64,000 nt of DNA. Source: Alnus glutinosa (Eukaryota; Streptophyta; Magnoliopsida; Fagales; Betulaceae). This document shows, piece after piece, positions 61,016 to 64,000 of the stretch. Position numbers and translations under genes: made by a program. The notes under the pieces are model-generated. The model did no database searches, was not told the DNA's origin, and saw only the letters and a list, made by a program, of their open reading frames with translations. Where the stretch lies: the NCBI RefSeq assembly GCF_958979055.1, contig NC_084898.1, positions 22,588,102 to 22,652,101 of the forward strand, in the 5' to 3' direction. The number at the start of each line of letters is the position of its first letter. Within the stretch, counting starts at the first letter, position 1.

Positions 61016-61349
61016 CATTACAAGAAATGTGCACATTAGCGGCCAAATTTTTAGCAGCGACACCAAAGTCGCCACTAAAGATCACTTATTAGCGGCGACA
61101 TTTAGATGTTGCCGCTATTGATAGACCAATAGTGATGACTTTGGTGTTGGCGCTATTAGTGGCCGCAAATGTACACTAGATCATTAGCAACGACTATTTA
61201 TTGCCGCTAATTATTGAGCATCAGCGGCGACCTCAGAATGTCACCGCTGATGATCCAGGCTACTCTAAGTTGCCGCTAATGATCCTTCATCAGCGGCGAC
61301 ACTCCCAGGTCTCCGCTGATGCTAGACCAATAGCATCGTCTTTGTAGTT
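61016..61349. mobile_element. Short CACTA-like element
   Basis: Starts CATTACAAGAAA (family consensus CACTACAAGAAA) and ends near 'tctttgtagtt', a decayed reverse of the same end. About a dozen copies of a subterminal motif, 'tagcggcgac' or 'cagcggcgac', lie between in both orientations. Such arrays bind the element's own transposase accessory protein in known CACTA transposons. No coding capacity, so it is a deletion derivative. Confidence 0.65.
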
Positions 61350-62722
61350 TAGATGTTGTATTTATAATTCCAAGCTTAAGCCATAAAATTTGATATGATT
61401 TATGTGCAGAGATATAGGCATTTCAATAGATATATAACGGGAAAAATAACTTAAAAAAATAATTGGATAGGCATTTGCTTTTGGTAAGTAAAAAATGGAT
61501 AGACAGTTTACAAAAAACTTAGAAAAATGTATAGAACTTACAGTAGAAGAAATCTATGCACTCAGTCTGCAATTTGTGAAGGAGGACAGGAAGACTTGAA
61601 ATAGAGAAGCAAAAATAAAAATAAAATAGCTTCTCCGTTTCTAACATTTTTCCTCTGTCGTAGCTAACAATAAATCTCATTCAAATTCAAATGACACCAA
61701 GAATCTAGAAACACATTTGAATTCAAATATCTGATTGTATACTTTATCTTTTGTAACCACTTAGATCTTCTGTAAACAACATTGAAACAAAACATATCTT
61801 GTATAACAAACTCATCTTGTATTTACTATATATGTTAATGAGAACCCACAAAGATGGGCATGCAGTAAATCAAGTTACATTAAACCTCTTGTATTGTTTT
61901 ACTCAATTATGGTATCAGAGCCTTTTCAAGACTAAACGTCTTTTCCACTATCCAAAGCTCATCATGTCAACCTCAAATACTGTCTCTCTAGTAATTGTCT
62001 CCAACTTGCATAATTTTGTCAAGCTCACCAACAAGAACTACTCAGTATGGAAAATGGCCATTTATCCATACCTTCTCGGCAACAACATCTATTGTTTTGT
62101 TGATGATACCATCCCACCGTCCAAAACCATTCCAAATACATCTAATACAGATGGAGCACCACCAACCAACCCTAATCCAGAATATCAACCTTGGTGCCAA
62201 CAAGACCAAATAGTTCTCAGTCTATTGGTCACAACTCTCTCGGAATTAGTCATCTCCAATATCATTGGTTGTAAAACATCTCAAGAGCTCTTGATATCAC
62301 TTGAAAAAATGTTAAAGGCAGAGAATTCAGCTTGTGTCATGCAAGTGCTTTTCCAATTAGCAACTATGAAGAAAGGGAGCACTTCCATTGCAGAATACTT
62401 TCAGCAACTCAAGAACCTTAGTGATACGTTGGTAGTAGTTGGACAACCTATCACTGAATTTCAATCAATTTCTTTCTTGCTTGCAGGTTTGGGTATAGAA
62501 TATGACCCTTTTGTCACTGCAATCACCACAAGAGTGGATTCACTATCCATAGATGCCATCTATGGTCATCTTCTCACCTATGAGATGCGTCTGGAACACA
62601 ACCAACCATCTCCTGATATTTCTCATTCTTTAGCCAACCTGTCTGCCCGCAGCCCTGCACCTAGAGGCAAAGGTACTCAATCATATAGCAGGGGACGTGG
62701 TTCTTCATATGGTGGCTGGCGT
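61350..62722 (+). mobile_element. Ty1/copia element, 5' LTR part, PBS and gag
   Basis: The primer-binding site TGGTATCAGAGC (61910-61921) matches initiator-Met tRNA. The preceding DNA should be the LTR; its left end is unclear. The gag gene follows. Protease, integrase, reverse transcriptase and RNase H are not in the window because another element interrupts at about 62723. Confidence 0.75.
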
Positions 62723-62746
62723 GCTGTCGCGAGCACCCAAAAATAA
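61964..62746 (+). pseudogene. Copia gag, truncated by an insertion
   Basis: The open frame from ATG 61964 encodes about 260 residues. Start chosen because it lies 42 bases after the primer-binding site and opens the conserved domain; in-frame ATGs further up belong to the LTR. The N-terminus has VKLTNKNYSVWKMAIYPYL, the usual W-rich opening of copia Gag. SELVISNIIGCKTSQELLISL and the SIAEYFQQLKNLSDTL block follow, then FLLAGLGIEYDPFVTAI. A Ser/Gly/Arg-rich region (GKGTQSYSRGRGSSYGGW) normally precedes the CCHC zinc knuckle, but the frame leaves gag at about 62723 and stops at 62744-62746 in foreign DNA. The zinc knuckle and pol are missing here. Confidence 0.85.
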
Positions 62747-64000
62747 AACCTTACTTCTAAAAATATAAATGTAGTAGTGCAAGTAAGGGTCGATCCCACA
62801 GAGAATAATTAGCCGAATTTTATGCTACGTGAACAAGGATGGGGGGTTTTGAGTATGAAAATAATTTTAAGAAAAATAACAAAAAAACAATTTAAAATAT
62901 CAATCAAGTAAGAAAATATTGGTCTAAGTCAACTTCCACCATCGGAATTTTACAACTGATCATCGATGCAAATATATATCAATTCATGTTTTGAATATTC
63001 ATCGTTGGAACTGTTTTCTTATCTCTCCTTAGTAGTAGTTAATTAGAATTAGACGCGCTCTAATTAACCCTAACTACTAAACAACCCAAGACACGCGCTA
63101 TAGGTTTAATCTAGTAGCAGCCTTAAGAATTAGAGAGATCGATGAAGCGAAACAACACAAGCCACGCGGTTGCATTTAATTTCGTCGGATGTTCTTCCTA
63201 AGATTTAATAATTGCTTAGACGCGGCAAATCATTAAATCTTAGTTGCTTCACAGATTGGAGGGATCAAACAATTACGGATTTGATATCCAACCTAGCAAT
63301 AGATTGTAACGAATAATAAACTAGTAGTACTCCTAGCAATTAAACGAGACAATCATGAAAATAAGTATAGAAGAACATCTGATACTCAAAGCATAAATCA
63401 AGCAATAAAAACAAATTAGATCTCACAGTTTTATTGATTCCGAGGCTTCCGTTTCCTTCGACCAATTATGAAAGTTTAGCCACGCAGGGCCATGACTAAA
63501 ACTTAGAGAAGAGGGGAGAAGATGGAAGATAGAAGATTGGAGATGTGTTTTGTAAGGTAGAAGGTTCCCCCCTTTTATACACGTTTCATCCCATATGCTA
63601 GAAGCCTAGGAAATCTCCTAATGAAATATATTCCAAATACTATCCTAAAATAACACTACCCAAATCTTGACTAATTAAGGAAAATATTAAACATGAAAGA
63701 GATGCTCCTTTCATGTTGTCTTCTTCCACGTGGTCCCCACAAATCTCTTCTTTAATTCCATGGTCCTGCATGCATCTTTTCTCTCATTTCCTTCCTTTTG
63801 CTTTAACTTTTCATTTATTTGCTTGGCTTGGCTAGAATTGATTGGATGATTATGAAAAGGCTCAAAGTAAAGAAATTTCCATATCTGAAAACTTTCTAAA
63901 ATAAATCGCATCCAATCCACATCAGAACGTCAACTTTAAGCCCGATTTTGACCTTGATTCATTCGGTATCTCTCAAAACGCAAAACATAAAAGTTGTAGA
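62723..64000. mobile_element. Unidentified repeat inserted in copia gag
   Basis: Begins 'tgctgtcgcgagcacccaaaa' and continues with 'gtgcaagtaagggtcgatcccacagag', a phrase I associate with high-copy LTR or large non-autonomous elements of dicots. It runs to the window edge, so its far end and target duplication are not visible. No open frame with a recognisable domain. Confidence 0.5.

Overview
This window is nuclear DNA of a dicot plant, probably a woody one. It has AT-rich intergenic DNA, long TA, CT and poly-T tracts, GT-AG introns, plant-specific gene families, and many LTR, TRIM, MITE and LINE remnants. I cannot name the species. Everything here was read by eye; no alignment or database search was run.

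Layout. 1-3150: no gene; a roughly 90 bp-arm foldback (2172-2377) and a Copia LTR with its primer-binding site (2575-2586). 3155-11400: the most unusual locus, an alternating inverted array of truncated DICER-LIKE 2 (DCL2) fragments. Unit A (+, exons 5-6), unit B (-, exons 6-1, nonsense codon) and unit C (+, exons 1-6, open frame) are followed by a scrap D. B and C form a palindrome with arms of about 3.57 kb around a 28 bp spacer. 12321-13907: nested solo LTRs. 14314-15162: an intronless ATL-type RING-H2 E3 ligase. 16262-18320: MITEs and a GC-rich inverted-repeat element. 18444-27856: a 16-exon PIG-W/GWT1 GPI-inositol acyltransferase gene whose 3.2 kb intron 14 holds LTR and LINE debris. 31615-34706: a three-exon bHLH71-like transcription factor. 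34707-43000: intergenic repeats. 43363-44466 (-): an ATL51/52-like RING-H2 ligase. 48814-49790: a LINE 3' end and a 107 bp minisatellite. 50900-57972 (-): a four-exon chloroplast two-RRM ribonucleoprotein; its 3.6 kb intron 2 holds a TRIM within a TRIM with a MITE inside. 58468-64000: a hAT-like element split by a solo LTR, a CACTA-like element, and a Copia gag gene cut off by another insertion.

Function. The five intact genes are ordinary, unrelated housekeeping or regulatory genes: two E3 ligases, a GPI-anchor enzyme, a transcription factor and a plastid RNA-binding protein. The DCL2 array is the candidate novel system. Its inverted copies of a gene for an antiviral and 22-nt siRNA-producing Dicer keep splice sites, and unit C keeps all helicase-1 motifs. 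Read-through transcripts could form long hairpins homologous to DCL2 itself, a possible self-targeting siRNA source. That is inference and needs small-RNA data.
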